In this document: piece by piece, positions 8,643-16,768 of the stretch
Position numbering within the stretch: position 1 is the first letter of the stretch
Layout: each line of letters starts with the position of its first letter
NCBI RefSeq assembly: GCF_014650775.1
Contig: NZ_BMVP01000003.1
Span: 589,555-653,554 of the forward strand
Origin: Streptomyces cirratus
Lineage (GTDB): Bacteria; Actinomycetota; Actinomycetes; Streptomycetales; Streptomycetaceae
DNA: 64,000 bases
Direction of reading: 5' to 3'
The notes under the pieces: model-generated
Databases searched by the model: none
What the model was told of the DNA's origin: nothing
What the model saw: only the letters and a program-made list of their open reading frames with translations
Program-made: the position numbers and the translations under genes

Positions 8643-9341
8643 GTGATCGAACTCGAACTGGTGGAGGTCCTCCCCCACCGCCTGCACATGCTGCGCTTCC
8701 CCGTCGGCCAGGCGTACCTGTGGCGTGACGGCGAGGCCCTGACGCTGGTCGACGCCGGCCACGCGGGGGCCGCCGACGCGATCGAGGGGGCCATCCGTTC
8801 GCTGGGGCTGCGCCCGGAGCGGCTGGAGCGGATCGTACTGACCCACTCCCACCGCGACCACGTGGGCGCGGCGGGGGAACTCCGCGCCCGGTGGGGTGCG
8901 CGGATCGTGGCACACCCGCTGGACGCCCCTGTGGTCCGGGGCGAGGAGCCGGTACCGGAGCCGGTGCTGGCGGACTGGGAACTCCCCCTGTACGCGCACG
9001 GCCTGACGGCCCCGCAGGCGCCGCCGACCCCGGTGGACCAGGAGGTGGCGGACGGCGAGCAGTTGCCGTTCGGGGGCGGCGCGGTGGTGGTGCACTCCCC
9101 CGGGCACACGCCGGGCAGCATCGCGGTGCACCTGCCGGAGCACGGCGTGCTGTTCACCGGGGACTGCGTCGCGGGGGTCGGCCGGGTGATGCTCGGCGTG
9201 TTCAACGTGGACGGCGCCCAGGCGCTCGCCTCCTTCCGACGCCTGGCCGGCCTGGCCCCGTCGGTGGCCTGCTTCGGCCACGGCGACCCCCTGACCGTGG
9301 CCACGGCCGACACCCTCCGGAAGGCCGCCGGCACCGCCTGA
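8643..9341 (+). CDS. MBL-fold metallo-hydrolase
   Basis: A 232-residue metallo-beta-lactamase-fold protein. The metal site T-H-S-H-R-D-H-V-G is at residues 67-75. A second metal His lies in H-S-P-G-H-T-P-G-S and the bridging Asp in F-T-G-D-C. It resembles the small glyoxalase II/hydrolase branch of the superfamily; the substrate is unknown. It starts at GTG 8643, only 24 bp after the hairpin terminator. The last codons contain a sequence (GACACCCTCCGGAAGGCCG) that recurs twice in the non-coding DNA downstream. Confidence 0.85.
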   Translation: MIELELVEVLPHRLHMLRFPVGQAYLWRDGEALTLVDAGHAGAADAIEGAIRSLGLRPERLERIVLTHSHRDHVGAAGELRARWGARIVAHPLDAPVVRGEEPVPEPVLADWELPLYAHGLTAPQAPPTPVDQEVADGEQLPFGGGAVVVHSPGHTPGSIAVHLPEHGVLFTGDCVAGVGRVMLGVFNVDGAQALASFRRLAGLAPSVACFGHGDPLTVATADTLRKAAGTA

Positions 9342-9469
9342 CGGGCGCTTGTGACCACGCCACCGCCGCGGGTTCCGCCCGACCCGCCACCACCGACACC
9401 CTCCGGAAGGCCGCCCCACCGCCGCCGGCACCGCCCGATCCGCCACGTCCGCGACCCTCCGGAAGGCCG
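9309..9469 (+). repeat. Three-copy degenerate repeat of the MBL gene's 3' end
   Basis: GACACCCTCCGGAAGGCCGCC occurs at 9309-9329, inside the last codons of the MBL gene, and again at 9395-9415. A shorter copy, GACCCTCCGGAAGGCCG, occurs at 9453-9469. The second and third copies lie in a larger 56-bp imperfect unit that begins CCGCCCGA[C/T]CCGCCAC at 9375 and 9431. The pattern looks like decayed tandem duplication by slippage. I see no gene in 9342-9601. Confidence 0.6.
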
Positions 9470-9601
9470 GGGTCGGCGGCGGCCGTGGCCGTCCGCCGGG
9501 GGCGGCGCCGCCCGGCGGGCTGACCACCGCCCCGCCCACACCACCGCCGCCCGGACACCGCCCGACGGCGATCCCCGGCCCCACCCGCCACTCCTGCGGG
9601 G

Positions 9602-10639
9602 CTACGGGAGCGGGCGGCCCGCCTCCAGGTACAGCGGGTGGCCGCGTTCACGGGCCCGCAGGGCCCACCGCAGGCGTTCGAAGCGGACCGGCGGCAGCAT
9701 GCCGGCGGCCTCCGTCTCCGTCACGAACCGCCACTCCCGCAGCTCCGGCCCCGGCAGCCGCAGCTCCGCGATCTCCCGCTCCCCCAGCCGTCCCCCGTCG
9801 AACAGCAGCCGCAGCCCCCCGTACGCCGGGGACACCGGCGGCTCCCAGTCCACCACCAGCAGCCCCGGCAGCCGCTCCAGCGCCAGGCCCAGCTCCTCCT
9901 CGACCTCCCGCACCCCCGCGCACGCCGGAGCCTCGCCGGGCTCCACGACGCCGCCGGGGAACTCCCACCCCGGCTTGTACGTCGGGTCCACGAGGAGCAC
10001 CCGCCCCCGCTCGTCGAACAGCAGCACCCCCGAGGCCACCGTCTCCCGCGTCGGCTCGGGCGTCTGCACGATGTCGCACACCGGCGCCGACCCCGTCCGC
10101 ACCGCTTCCGCGATCCGCTCCGCGGTCTCCCGCACCGTCAGCCGCCCGTTGTCGATGACGTGCGCGTCGGTCGTCAGCCAGCCCAGCGCCTGCCGGTACG
10201 CGGGGATGTGGTCGTACGCCCACTGCCGGACCCGGACGTCCACCTCCTGCGGCGCCCCCGGATCCTCCCGCGCGGCGATCCGCTCGCGCAGAATCGTTTC
10301 CCCGGGAGCGAGCAGCACGTGCCGCACCGGTATCCGCCGCGCCGCGAGCCCGCCGAAGATCTCGTCGCGGTACTCCTGGCGCAGCAGCGTCATCGGCACG
10401 ACCAGCACTCCGCCCAGCTCCGCCAGCACCGCCGCCGCCGTCTCCACGACGAGCCGCCGCCAGCTCGGCAGGTCCTGGTAGTCGTCGACCTCCGCGAGCC
10501 GCTTGCGCGGCAGCAGCACCCGCAGGGCGTCACCGATGAACTCCGGGTCGAACACGGTGCTGTCCGGCAGGAGTCCGGCCAGTTCGCGGGCCGTGCTGGT
10601 CTTCCCGGCACCGAACGTGCCGTTGATCCAGACAATCAC
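9602..10639 (-). CDS. TmrB-like P-loop kinase fused to a Nudix hydrolase
   Basis: A 345-residue two-domain protein. Residues 1-180 form a P-loop kinase-like domain starting W-I-N-G-T-F-G-A-G-K-T (Walker A at 7-14), with L-P-D-S-T-V-F-D-P-E shortly after, strongly resembling the tunicamycin-resistance protein TmrB and zeta-toxin/shikimate-kinase-like ATPases. Residues 200-320 form a Nudix domain with an intact box, G-G-V-V-E-P-G-E near 229 and R-E-V-E-E-E-L-G ending at 251. The protein may phosphorylate or bind a nucleotide-like substrate and hydrolyse a nucleoside-diphosphate derivative. The partner regulator and substrate are not evident. It is divergent from the LacI gene. Confidence 0.82.
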   Translation of the reverse strand: MIVWINGTFGAGKTSTARELAGLLPDSTVFDPEFIGDALRVLLPRKRLAEVDDYQDLPSWRRLVVETAAAVLAELGGVLVVPMTLLRQEYRDEIFGGLAARRIPVRHVLLAPGETILRERIAAREDPGAPQEVDVRVRQWAYDHIPAYRQALGWLTTDAHVIDNGRLTVRETAERIAEAVRTGSAPVCDIVQTPEPTRETVASGVLLFDERGRVLLVDPTYKPGWEFPGGVVEPGEAPACAGVREVEEELGLALERLPGLLVVDWEPPVSPAYGGLRLLFDGGRLGEREIAELRLPGPELREWRFVTETEAAGMLPPVRFERLRWALRARERGHPLYLEAGRPLP

Positions 10640-10832
10640 GTCTACCCCTCTCCGATGGCTCGCCTCGAAGCCCCCAGTGGCTTGCCCGCCTCACCCTGCC
10701 ACGGAAACCCACTCCCGGACCGAGTGCTTATCCTCAAGGTCAGAGCCTCGTCACGCGTCCCCGCTCATGCCCCCGCCATGTCCCGCCCCTGTCTTCGTCC
10801 GTGTCCCGCCCGCTCGCTTCGCCGGAGGTCCC

Positions 10833-11870
10833 GTGCCCCACACCCGCCGCCCCCGCGTACCCCGTTACGGGAACAGGCCGACCATGAAGGACGTGGCCGC
10901 CCGGGCGGGCGTAGGCCTCAAGACGGTCTCCCGGGTGGTCAACGGCGAGCCGGGCGTCACGCCCGACACCGAGCGGCGCGTCCAAGAGGCCATCGAAACC
11001 CTGGGGTTCCGCCGCAACGACAGCGCCCGCGTGCTGCGCAAGGGCCGCACCGCCACCGTGGGCCTGGTCCTGGAGGACCTCGCGGACCCCTTCTACGGGC
11101 CGCTGAACCGGGCCGTGGAGGAAGTCGCCCGCGCCCACGGAGCGCTGCTCATCAACGGTTCCAGCGCCGAAGACCCGGAGCGGGAGCGCGAGTTGGCCCT
11201 CGCACTGTGCGCCCGCCGGGTGGACGGGCTGATCGTGATCCCGGCCGGGGACGACCACCGCTACCTGGAGCCGGAGATCCGGGCGGGCGTGGCCACGGTG
11301 TTCGTGGACCGCCCGGCGGGGCGGATCGAAGCGGACGTGGTCCTGTCGGACAACTTCGGCGGCGCCCGGGACGGCGTGGCGCACCTGATAGCCGCGGGTC
11401 ACCGCCGGATCGGTTTCATCGGCGACCACCCCCGCATCCACACAGCGACGGAACGGCTGCGGGGATACCGCGCGGCGATGGCGGCCTCCGGGCTGCCGGT
11501 GGACGAGTCCTGGGTGACCCTCGGCCCGACCCCCCCGGCCCCCGTCGCTGTCGCCGCCCGCCGGATGCTGAGCGGCCCCGAGCCGGTCACCGCCCTGTTC
11601 GCGGGCAACAACCGGGTGACGGTCACGGTGGTACGGGTCCTGGCCGCCGAGCCGCGCCCGGTGGCCCTGGTCGGCTTCGACGACTTCGAGCTGGCCGACC
11701 TGCTGCGTCCCGGCGTGAGCGTGGTGGCCCAGGACGCCGCCGCGTTGGGGCGGGTCGCCACGGACCGCCTCTTCCAGCGCCTGGCGGGCGCCGATCTCCC
11801 CCCGGCCCGCATCGAGCTGCCCACCCGCCTCGTCCCCCGCGGCTCGGGCGAACTGCCCCCGGCGGCCTGA
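10833..11870 (+). CDS. LacI-family transcriptional regulator
   Basis: A 345-residue repressor. The N-terminal HTH is M-K-D-V-A-A-R-A-G-V-G-L-K-T-V-S-R-V-V-N at residues 18-37. The hinge helix (ARVLRKGRTATVGL) and a periplasmic-binding-like sensor domain follow. I use the GTG at 10833 because CGGAGG sits 4 nt upstream. The ATG at 10884 directly before the HTH is an alternative that would remove 17 Arg/Pro-rich residues. No sugar transport or catabolic gene is adjacent, so its regulon is not obvious from context; the kinase-Nudix gene is its divergent neighbour. Confidence 0.88.
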   Translation: MPHTRRPRVPRYGNRPTMKDVAARAGVGLKTVSRVVNGEPGVTPDTERRVQEAIETLGFRRNDSARVLRKGRTATVGLVLEDLADPFYGPLNRAVEEVARAHGALLINGSSAEDPERERELALALCARRVDGLIVIPAGDDHRYLEPEIRAGVATVFVDRPAGRIEADVVLSDNFGGARDGVAHLIAAGHRRIGFIGDHPRIHTATERLRGYRAAMAASGLPVDESWVTLGPTPPAPVAVAARRMLSGPEPVTALFAGNNRVTVTVVRVLAAEPRPVALVGFDDFELADLLRPGVSVVAQDAAALGRVATDRLFQRLAGADLPPARIELPTRLVPRGSGELPPAA

Positions 11871-11915
11871 GACCCGCGAGGGTTCCAGGCCGCCGGTGGG
11901 CGGGTGCGCCATCGC

Positions 11916-13214
11916 TCAGGCTGTCGCCTTCAGCGTCGCCGAGCGGCGCGGGATCGCGAAGGCGTCCAGCTCGGCGCGGGTGAGGCCGGTCAGGGCCGTG
12001 ACCTCCTCGGTGCCGACGGCCCCGCAGTCGAGGCCGCGGACCAGGTAGCCGGCCAGGGCCTTGGCGGTGGCGGGCTCGTCCATGACGTCACCCTCGATCT
12101 TGGCCACGTACGCCTTCAAGCGGGCGGCTGCGGCTTCGAGACCCTCGCGGTAGAAGGTGTAGACGGCCGCGTACCGGGTCGGCAGGTGCCCGGGGTGCAT
12201 GTCCCAGCCCTGGTAGTAGGCGCGGGCTAGGGCGCGCCGGGTGAGCCCGTAGTGCAGCTTCCAGGCCTCGTGGACGTGCTCGGTGGTACCGATCGGCAGG
12301 ACGTTCGTCGAGCCGTCGGAGACGCGTACGCCGGTTCCCGCGGCCGCGACCTGCATGATCGCCTTGGCGTGGTCGGCGGCGGGGTGGTCGCTGGACTGGT
12401 ACGCGGCGGAGACGCCGACGCAGGCGCTGTAGTCGAAGGTGCCGTAGTGCAGCCCGGTGGCGCGGCCCTTGGCGGCCTCGATCATGCGGGCCACGGTGGC
12501 GGTGCCGTCGGAGGCGAGGATCGACTGGCTGGTCTCGATCTGGATCTCGAAGCCGATCCGGCCCGGGCGCAGGCCGCGGGCGGTCTCGAAGGCCTCCAGC
12601 AGCTCGACGAAGGCGCTGACCTGCTCGGCGTAGGTGACCTTGGGGAGGGTGAGCACGAGGCCCTCGGGCAGGTCGCCGTGCTCCAGGAGCCCGGAGAGGA
12701 AGACGTCCGTGGTGCGGATGCCGCGGTCGCGGACGTTGGACTCCATGCACTTCATGCGGATGCCCATGTACGGGGCGTTCGTGCCGTTGGCGAAGGCCTC
12801 CGAGACGAGGCGGGCGGCGCGGGCGGCGGCCTGGTCCTCCTCGGCGTCGGAGCGGACGCCGAAGCCGTCCTCGAAGTCGACGCGCAGGTCCTCGATGGGC
12901 TCGGAGGCGAGCTTGGCGCGTACGCGCTCGTAGACGGGTACGGCCAGCTCGTCGCGGATGCCGAGCACCTTGGCGAAGGTGGCCGCGTCCGGGGCGTGCT
13001 CGTCGAGGGCCGCGAGGGCCTGGTCCCCCCAGGAGCGGATGGTGTCGGCGGCGAAGACGTCACCGGGGACGTAGACGGTGTGGATGGGCTGGCGGGTCCC
13101 GGGGTCGCCCGGGTAGTGCCGCGCGAGCTGCGCGTCCACCGGGGCGAGGGAGGCGCTGATGCCCTCGCTGACCGCGCCTGCGAGGCTCGTCGCCACCTTC
13201 TCCTGCTGACCCAT
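11916..13214 (-). CDS. DUF6986 family aldolase/citrate-lyase-like protein
   Basis: A 432-residue protein of the HpcH/HpaI-CitE-like fold, recognised as the actinobacterial DUF6986 group. Conserved stretches include the acidic D-L-R-V-D-F-E-D-G-F-G near residue 112. G-I-R-M-K follows, and then F-E-I-Q-I-E-T-S-Q-S-I, which in related lyases bind Mg2+ and an acyl-CoA or keto acid. The chemistry is likely a C-C bond lyase or synthase, but the substrate is unknown. The ATG at 13214 follows GAGGAGAG. It lies downstream of etfBA on the same strand but behind a strong terminator, so it is a separate transcript. Confidence 0.78.
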   Translation of the reverse strand: MGQQEKVATSLAGAVSEGISASLAPVDAQLARHYPGDPGTRQPIHTVYVPGDVFAADTIRSWGDQALAALDEHAPDAATFAKVLGIRDELAVPVYERVRAKLASEPIEDLRVDFEDGFGVRSDAEEDQAAARAARLVSEAFANGTNAPYMGIRMKCMESNVRDRGIRTTDVFLSGLLEHGDLPEGLVLTLPKVTYAEQVSAFVELLEAFETARGLRPGRIGFEIQIETSQSILASDGTATVARMIEAAKGRATGLHYGTFDYSACVGVSAAYQSSDHPAADHAKAIMQVAAAGTGVRVSDGSTNVLPIGTTEHVHEAWKLHYGLTRRALARAYYQGWDMHPGHLPTRYAAVYTFYREGLEAAAARLKAYVAKIEGDVMDEPATAKALAGYLVRGLDCGAVGTEEVTALTGLTRAELDAFAIPRRSATLKATA

Positions 13215-13323
13215 CGTGCACTCTCCTCTTTTCCGCTTCACGGAAGCTTAGATCCGCATAGCAGAATTTAGTCACGGGGGCTCCGCCCAGTCAATGGTCC
13301 CTCCACCGCTGCGGGCGAACGAC

Positions 13324-13360
13324 TCGGGGCCGTGCGGTGATGTGCACCACACGGCCCCGA
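13324..13360 (-). terminator. Hairpin terminator of the etfBA operon
   Basis: TCGGGGCCGTGCGGTG (13324-13339) pairs with CACCACACGGCCCCGA (13345-13360) over 16 bp with a single mismatch and a 5-nt loop. The outer GACT/AGTC extend it across a bulge. It lies 30 bp after the etfA stop. Confidence 0.8.
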
Positions 13361-13389
13361 AGTCATCCCACGGAAGGGAGAAGCGCAGG

Positions 13390-14352
13390 TCAGCCCTTGC
13401 GCGCCTTGATCTCGTCCGTCAGCTGCGGGACGACCGTGAAGAGGTCGCCGACCACGCCGTAGTCGACCAGGTCGAAGATCGGGGCCTCGGCGTCCTTGTT
13501 GATGGCCACGATGGTCTTCGAGGTCTGCATGCCGGCCCGGTGCTGGATCGCGCCCGAGATGCCGGAGGCGATGTACAGCTGCGGGGAGACCGACTTGCCG
13601 GTCTGGCCGACCTGGTTGGTGTGCGGGTACCAGCCGGCGTCGACGGCGGCACGCGAGGCGCCGACCGCCGCACCGAGGGAGTCCGCGAGGTCCTCGATGA
13701 GGTGGAAGTTCTCGGCGCCGTTGACGCCGCGGCCACCCGAGACCACGATCGCGGCCTCGGTCAGCTCCGGACGGCCCGTGGACTCGCGCGGGGTGCGTGA
13801 GACGACCTTGGTGCCGGTGGCCAGGGCGCCGAAGGTGACGGAGAGCGCCTCGACGGTGCCGGCGGCCGGGGCGGCCTCGACCGGAGCCGAGTTCGGCTTG
13901 ACGGTGATGACCGGGGTGCCCTTGGAGACGCGGGACTTGGTCGTGAAGGACGCGGCGAACGCGGACTGCGTCGCGACCGGACCCTCGTCACCCGCCTCCA
14001 GGTCGGTGGCGTCGGTGATGATGCCGGAGCCGATGCGGACCGCGAGGCGGGCCGCCACCTCCTTGCCCTCGGCGGAGGACGGGACGAGCACGGCGGCCGG
14101 GGACACGGCCTCGTACGCGGCCTGGAGGGCGTCCACCTTCGGTACGACGAGGTACTCGGCGAACTCGGGGGCGTCGGCGGTGAGGACCTTGACGGCGCCG
14201 TGCTCGGCGAGCACGGCGGCGGTGTTCTCGGCGCCGGCGCCGAGGGCGACCGCGACGGGCTCGCCGATGCGGCGGGCCAGGGTCAGCAGCTCGAGGGTGG
14301 GCTTGCGGACGGCGCCGTCCACGTGGTCGACGTAGACGAGGACTTCAGCCAT
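13390..14352 (-). CDS. etfA: Electron transfer flavoprotein subunit alpha
   Basis: A 320-residue protein with the N-terminal ETF domain and the C-terminal FAD-binding domain. The FAD signature runs Q-V-G-Q-T-G-K-S-V-S-P followed by L-Y-I-A-S-G-I-S-G-A-I-Q-H near residues 240-270. With EtfB it forms a heterodimer that takes electrons from acyl-CoA and other dehydrogenases and passes them to the quinone pool. It is the second gene of the etfBA operon, 61 bp after etfB, and is followed by a strong terminator. Confidence 0.96.
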   Translation of the reverse strand: MAEVLVYVDHVDGAVRKPTLELLTLARRIGEPVAVALGAGAENTAAVLAEHGAVKVLTADAPEFAEYLVVPKVDALQAAYEAVSPAAVLVPSSAEGKEVAARLAVRIGSGIITDATDLEAGDEGPVATQSAFAASFTTKSRVSKGTPVITVKPNSAPVEAAPAAGTVEALSVTFGALATGTKVVSRTPRESTGRPELTEAAIVVSGGRGVNGAENFHLIEDLADSLGAAVGASRAAVDAGWYPHTNQVGQTGKSVSPQLYIASGISGAIQHRAGMQTSKTIVAINKDAEAPIFDLVDYGVVGDLFTVVPQLTDEIKARKG

Positions 14353-14413
14353 GGGAGTGCTCCTGCGAATGCGAAGTAGTCAGGGGGCGGTCGAGAGGGT
14401 GTCGGCGAAGCTC

Positions 14414-15199
14414 TCAGATGAACTTCTGGCCGGCGAGGAACTCCGCCAGCTGCTTGCCGCCCTCGCCCTCGTCCTTGACGATCGTGCCGGCGGTACGGGC
14501 CGGGCGCTGCGCGGCGGAGTCGACCTTGGTCCAGGAGCCTTCCAGGCCGACCTCGTCGGCCTCGATCTCCAGCTCCTCCAGGTCCCAGGACTCCACCGGC
14601 TTCTTCTTGGCCGCCATGATGCCCTTGAAGGACGGGTAACGGGCCTCGCCGGACTGGTCGGTCACCGAAACGAGCGCCGGCAGGGAGGCCTGCAGCTGCT
14701 CGCTCGCGGTGTCGCCGTCGCGGCGGCCGGTCACGGTGCCGTCCTCGACCTTGACCTCGGAGAGCAGGGTGACCTGCGGGACGCCGAGGCGCTCGGCGAG
14801 GATCGCCGGGAGCACGCCCATGGTGCCGTCGGTGGACGCCATGCCGGTGATGACCAGGTCGTAGCCGGCCTTCTCGATGGCCTTGGCGAGCACGAGCGAG
14901 GTGCCCATGACGTCGGAGCCGTGCAGGTCGTCGTCCTCGACGTGGATGGCCTTGTCGGCACCCATGGAGAGCGCCTTGCGCAGCGCGTCCTTGGCGTCCT
15001 CGGGACCGACGGTCAGGACGGTGATCTCCGCGTCGTCCGCCTCGTCGGCGATCTGGAGCGCCTGCTCGACGGCGTACTCGTCGAGTTCCGACAGCAGACC
15101 GTCGACGTCGTCGCGGTCGACGGTCAGGTCATCGGCGAAGTGCCGGTCGCCGGTGGCGTCGGGTACGTACTTCACACAGACAACGATCCTCAGGCTCAC
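14414..15199 (-). CDS. etfB: Electron transfer flavoprotein subunit beta
   Basis: A 261-residue protein of the usual EtfB length. It begins S-L-R-I-V-V-C-V-K-Y-V-P-D and carries the AMP-binding region D-L-V-I-T-G-M-A-S-T-D-G-T-M-G-V-L and the recognition-loop-type segment near residue 190. It pairs with EtfA. The GTG at 15199 is preceded by AGGAGAG; the frame extends further upstream without a better start. It is the first gene of the operon, with 202 bp of upstream DNA that must hold the promoter. Confidence 0.96.
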   Translation of the reverse strand: MSLRIVVCVKYVPDATGDRHFADDLTVDRDDVDGLLSELDEYAVEQALQIADEADDAEITVLTVGPEDAKDALRKALSMGADKAIHVEDDDLHGSDVMGTSLVLAKAIEKAGYDLVITGMASTDGTMGVLPAILAERLGVPQVTLLSEVKVEDGTVTGRRDGDTASEQLQASLPALVSVTDQSGEARYPSFKGIMAAKKKPVESWDLEELEIEADEVGLEGSWTKVDSAAQRPARTAGTIVKDEGEGGKQLAEFLAGQKFI

Positions 15200-15401
15200 G
15201 CCGACTCTCCTACCGCATCGTCTTTTTCTGGTACCGCCTTGTGCAGGCAGCATAGGCGCCTTGTCGGGCGGATCCCGATCGGGGCGGCCCGCGCCCCGAA
15301 GGGAATGTTACTCGTCAGTACACAGTGGGTCTTCCCCGGTGGCAAGGCTGCTGAACTGTGATCTGGCCAACGCCGCCCGAACCCGCCCCAGCAGGGACGA
15401 T

Positions 15402-15938
15402 TCAGTCCCGCAACGCGTTGAAGCGCCCTTGGTGGTAGAGGAGCGGACGGCCCTCGCCGCCGGCGTGAACCGCCGGGTCCCCGGACACCACCTCGGCGAT
15501 GATCACCCGGTGGGCGCCGGCGGGCACCCGCGCCACGACCCGGCACACCAGCCACGCCAGCACTCCGGACAGGACCGGCACCCCGTGCGGGCCCTCGGCC
15601 CAGTCGGTGGCCGGCCCGAAGCGGTCGGCACCGCTGCGCGCGAAGAGGCCGGCCAGCTCCCGCTGGTGCTCGGCGAGTATGTGCACGCCGAGGTGGTCGC
15701 AGTCGCGTACCGCGGGCCAGCTGGAGGAGCCGGTGCCGATCGTGAAGGAGAGCAGCGGCGGGTCGGCGGAGACCGAGTTGAGGGAGGTCGCGGTGAACCC
15801 CACCGGGGCGCCGCCGCTCGTGGTGGCGGTGACGACCGCGACTCCCGCGGCGTGCTGGCGGAAGACCGAGCGCAGGAGATCGGGGGATCCGGGCGTGCCG
15901 GTGGTGAAACGGGGGGACGGAGCCGTCGGGGCCGTCAT
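15402..15938 (-). CDS. Flavin reductase family protein
   Basis: A 178-residue FMN/FAD-binding split-barrel protein. It has the typical G-V-A-V-V-T-A-T, P-V-G-F-T-A-T-S-L-N-S-V-S-A-D-P-P-L-L-S-F and H-L-G-V-H-I-L stretches. Such proteins supply reduced flavin to two-component monooxygenases or act as small-molecule reductases. The ATG at 15938 follows AGAAGGAAG. A 26-codon leader-peptide-like frame lies 62 bp upstream on the same strand, suggesting attenuation control. No partner monooxygenase is adjacent. Confidence 0.85.
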   Translation of the reverse strand: MTAPTAPSPRFTTGTPGSPDLLRSVFRQHAAGVAVVTATTSGGAPVGFTATSLNSVSADPPLLSFTIGTGSSSWPAVRDCDHLGVHILAEHQRELAGLFARSGADRFGPATDWAEGPHGVPVLSGVLAWLVCRVVARVPAGAHRVIIAEVVSGDPAVHAGGEGRPLLYHQGRFNALRD

Positions 15939-16000
15939 GGGAGGGCTTCCTTCTGCCGCGCGGGGCGCGGGCGCAGTCGGGGATCGGGGGTCGGGGACGT

Positions 16001-16081
16001 TCAGCGATCCCAACAGCGCGCGCTCGCGTAGCGGACGAGGTCGACGTGGACCCGTCCGTAAAGCAGGAGTTCATACCGCAT
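16001..16081 (-). CDS. Putative 26-residue leader peptide
   Basis: A short frame reading MRYELLLYGR followed by V-H-V-D-L-V-R-Y-A-S-A-R-C-W-D-R. The H-V-D-L-x-R-x-x-S-A-x-C core matches the short upstream peptides found before sulfur/cysteine-related and redox genes in actinomycetes, where a Cys codon near the end is thought to sense cysteine through ribosome stalling. It lies upstream of the flavin reductase gene and downstream of the thioredoxin gene, all on the same strand. Being so short it cannot be proved coding from one sequence; the motif is the main support. Confidence 0.65.
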   Translation of the reverse strand: MRYELLLYGRVHVDLVRYASARCWDR

Positions 16082-16218
16082 GTGGTCAGCCTGGCGATCT
16101 CTCGTGTACACAGTCAAGCCGCTCCGGCCGGATGTCGGGCGCGTCACGCCCGCTGCGGGAGCGTGCCCCGGCGCGCGCGATCCCCCGGCCCGGCCCGTCC
16201 GGCTCCTCGCCCCGCTCC

Positions 16219-16557
16219 TCACACGGCGGCTCCGAGGGCGGCGATCACGTCGGCCTTCCGCGGCATCCCGGCGGCCCGCCGGACGATCCGCCCCGCTGCG
16301 TCCAGCACCAGCACGGTCGGGGTCTTCTCGATGCGCAGGGCCCGGACGAGCTCCAGGTTCCGCTCGGCGTCCACTTCGACGTGCGCGACGCCGTCCACCA
16401 TGGAGGCGACGTCGGCCAGGATCCGCCGGGTCGCCCGGCAGGGCTGGCAGAACGCGCTGGAGAACTGGACGAGGGTGGCCCGCTCCCCCGGTTCGGCGCC
16501 CAGTTCGGCGGCGCCCAGCCGTGCCCCGTCCCCGTGCCCGTGCTCCCCGGCTGCCAT
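16219..16557 (-). CDS. Thioredoxin-family protein
   Basis: A 112-residue protein with a single thioredoxin domain. The active site is F-C37-Q-P-C40-R, unlike the usual W-C-G-P-C. The cis-Pro region appears as K-T-P-T-V-L-V-L-D. It has no signal peptide, so it should act in the cytoplasm as a disulfide reductase or oxidant sensor. The ATG at 16557 follows a weak AGGGGT element; a GTG two codons upstream is possible. It precedes the leader peptide and flavin reductase on the same strand, a coherent redox group. Confidence 0.82.
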   Translation of the reverse strand: MAAGEHGHGDGARLGAAELGAEPGERATLVQFSSAFCQPCRATRRILADVASMVDGVAHVEVDAERNLELVRALRIEKTPTVLVLDAAGRIVRRAAGMPRKADVIAALGAAV

Positions 16558-16768
16558 CAGTACCCCTGCCCTCGCTCCGGTCGTACTCTGATCCGAGCAT
16601 CCCGCCCGTGCGCCGCATTCCCGGCGTGACGAGAATCTCCCCGGGCATACGCATCTGGACTGGCTCACGGGCCGGTATGTGGGGCACCATCCCCATGGTC
16701 GCGTACCTACGCTTCCGTAACTTCCGGCCGGGAGCACCTCCCCAGGCAGAAAGCGGGGTCTCCCCACC

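Noticed and set aside
7024..8913. An open minus-strand frame of about 630 codons continuing upstream of the geranylgeranyl reductase gene
   Set aside because: It is exactly antisense to the M20 dipeptidase and MBL genes, which have clear catalytic motifs and ribosome binding sites; its translation is low-complexity Arg/Pro/Gly noise.
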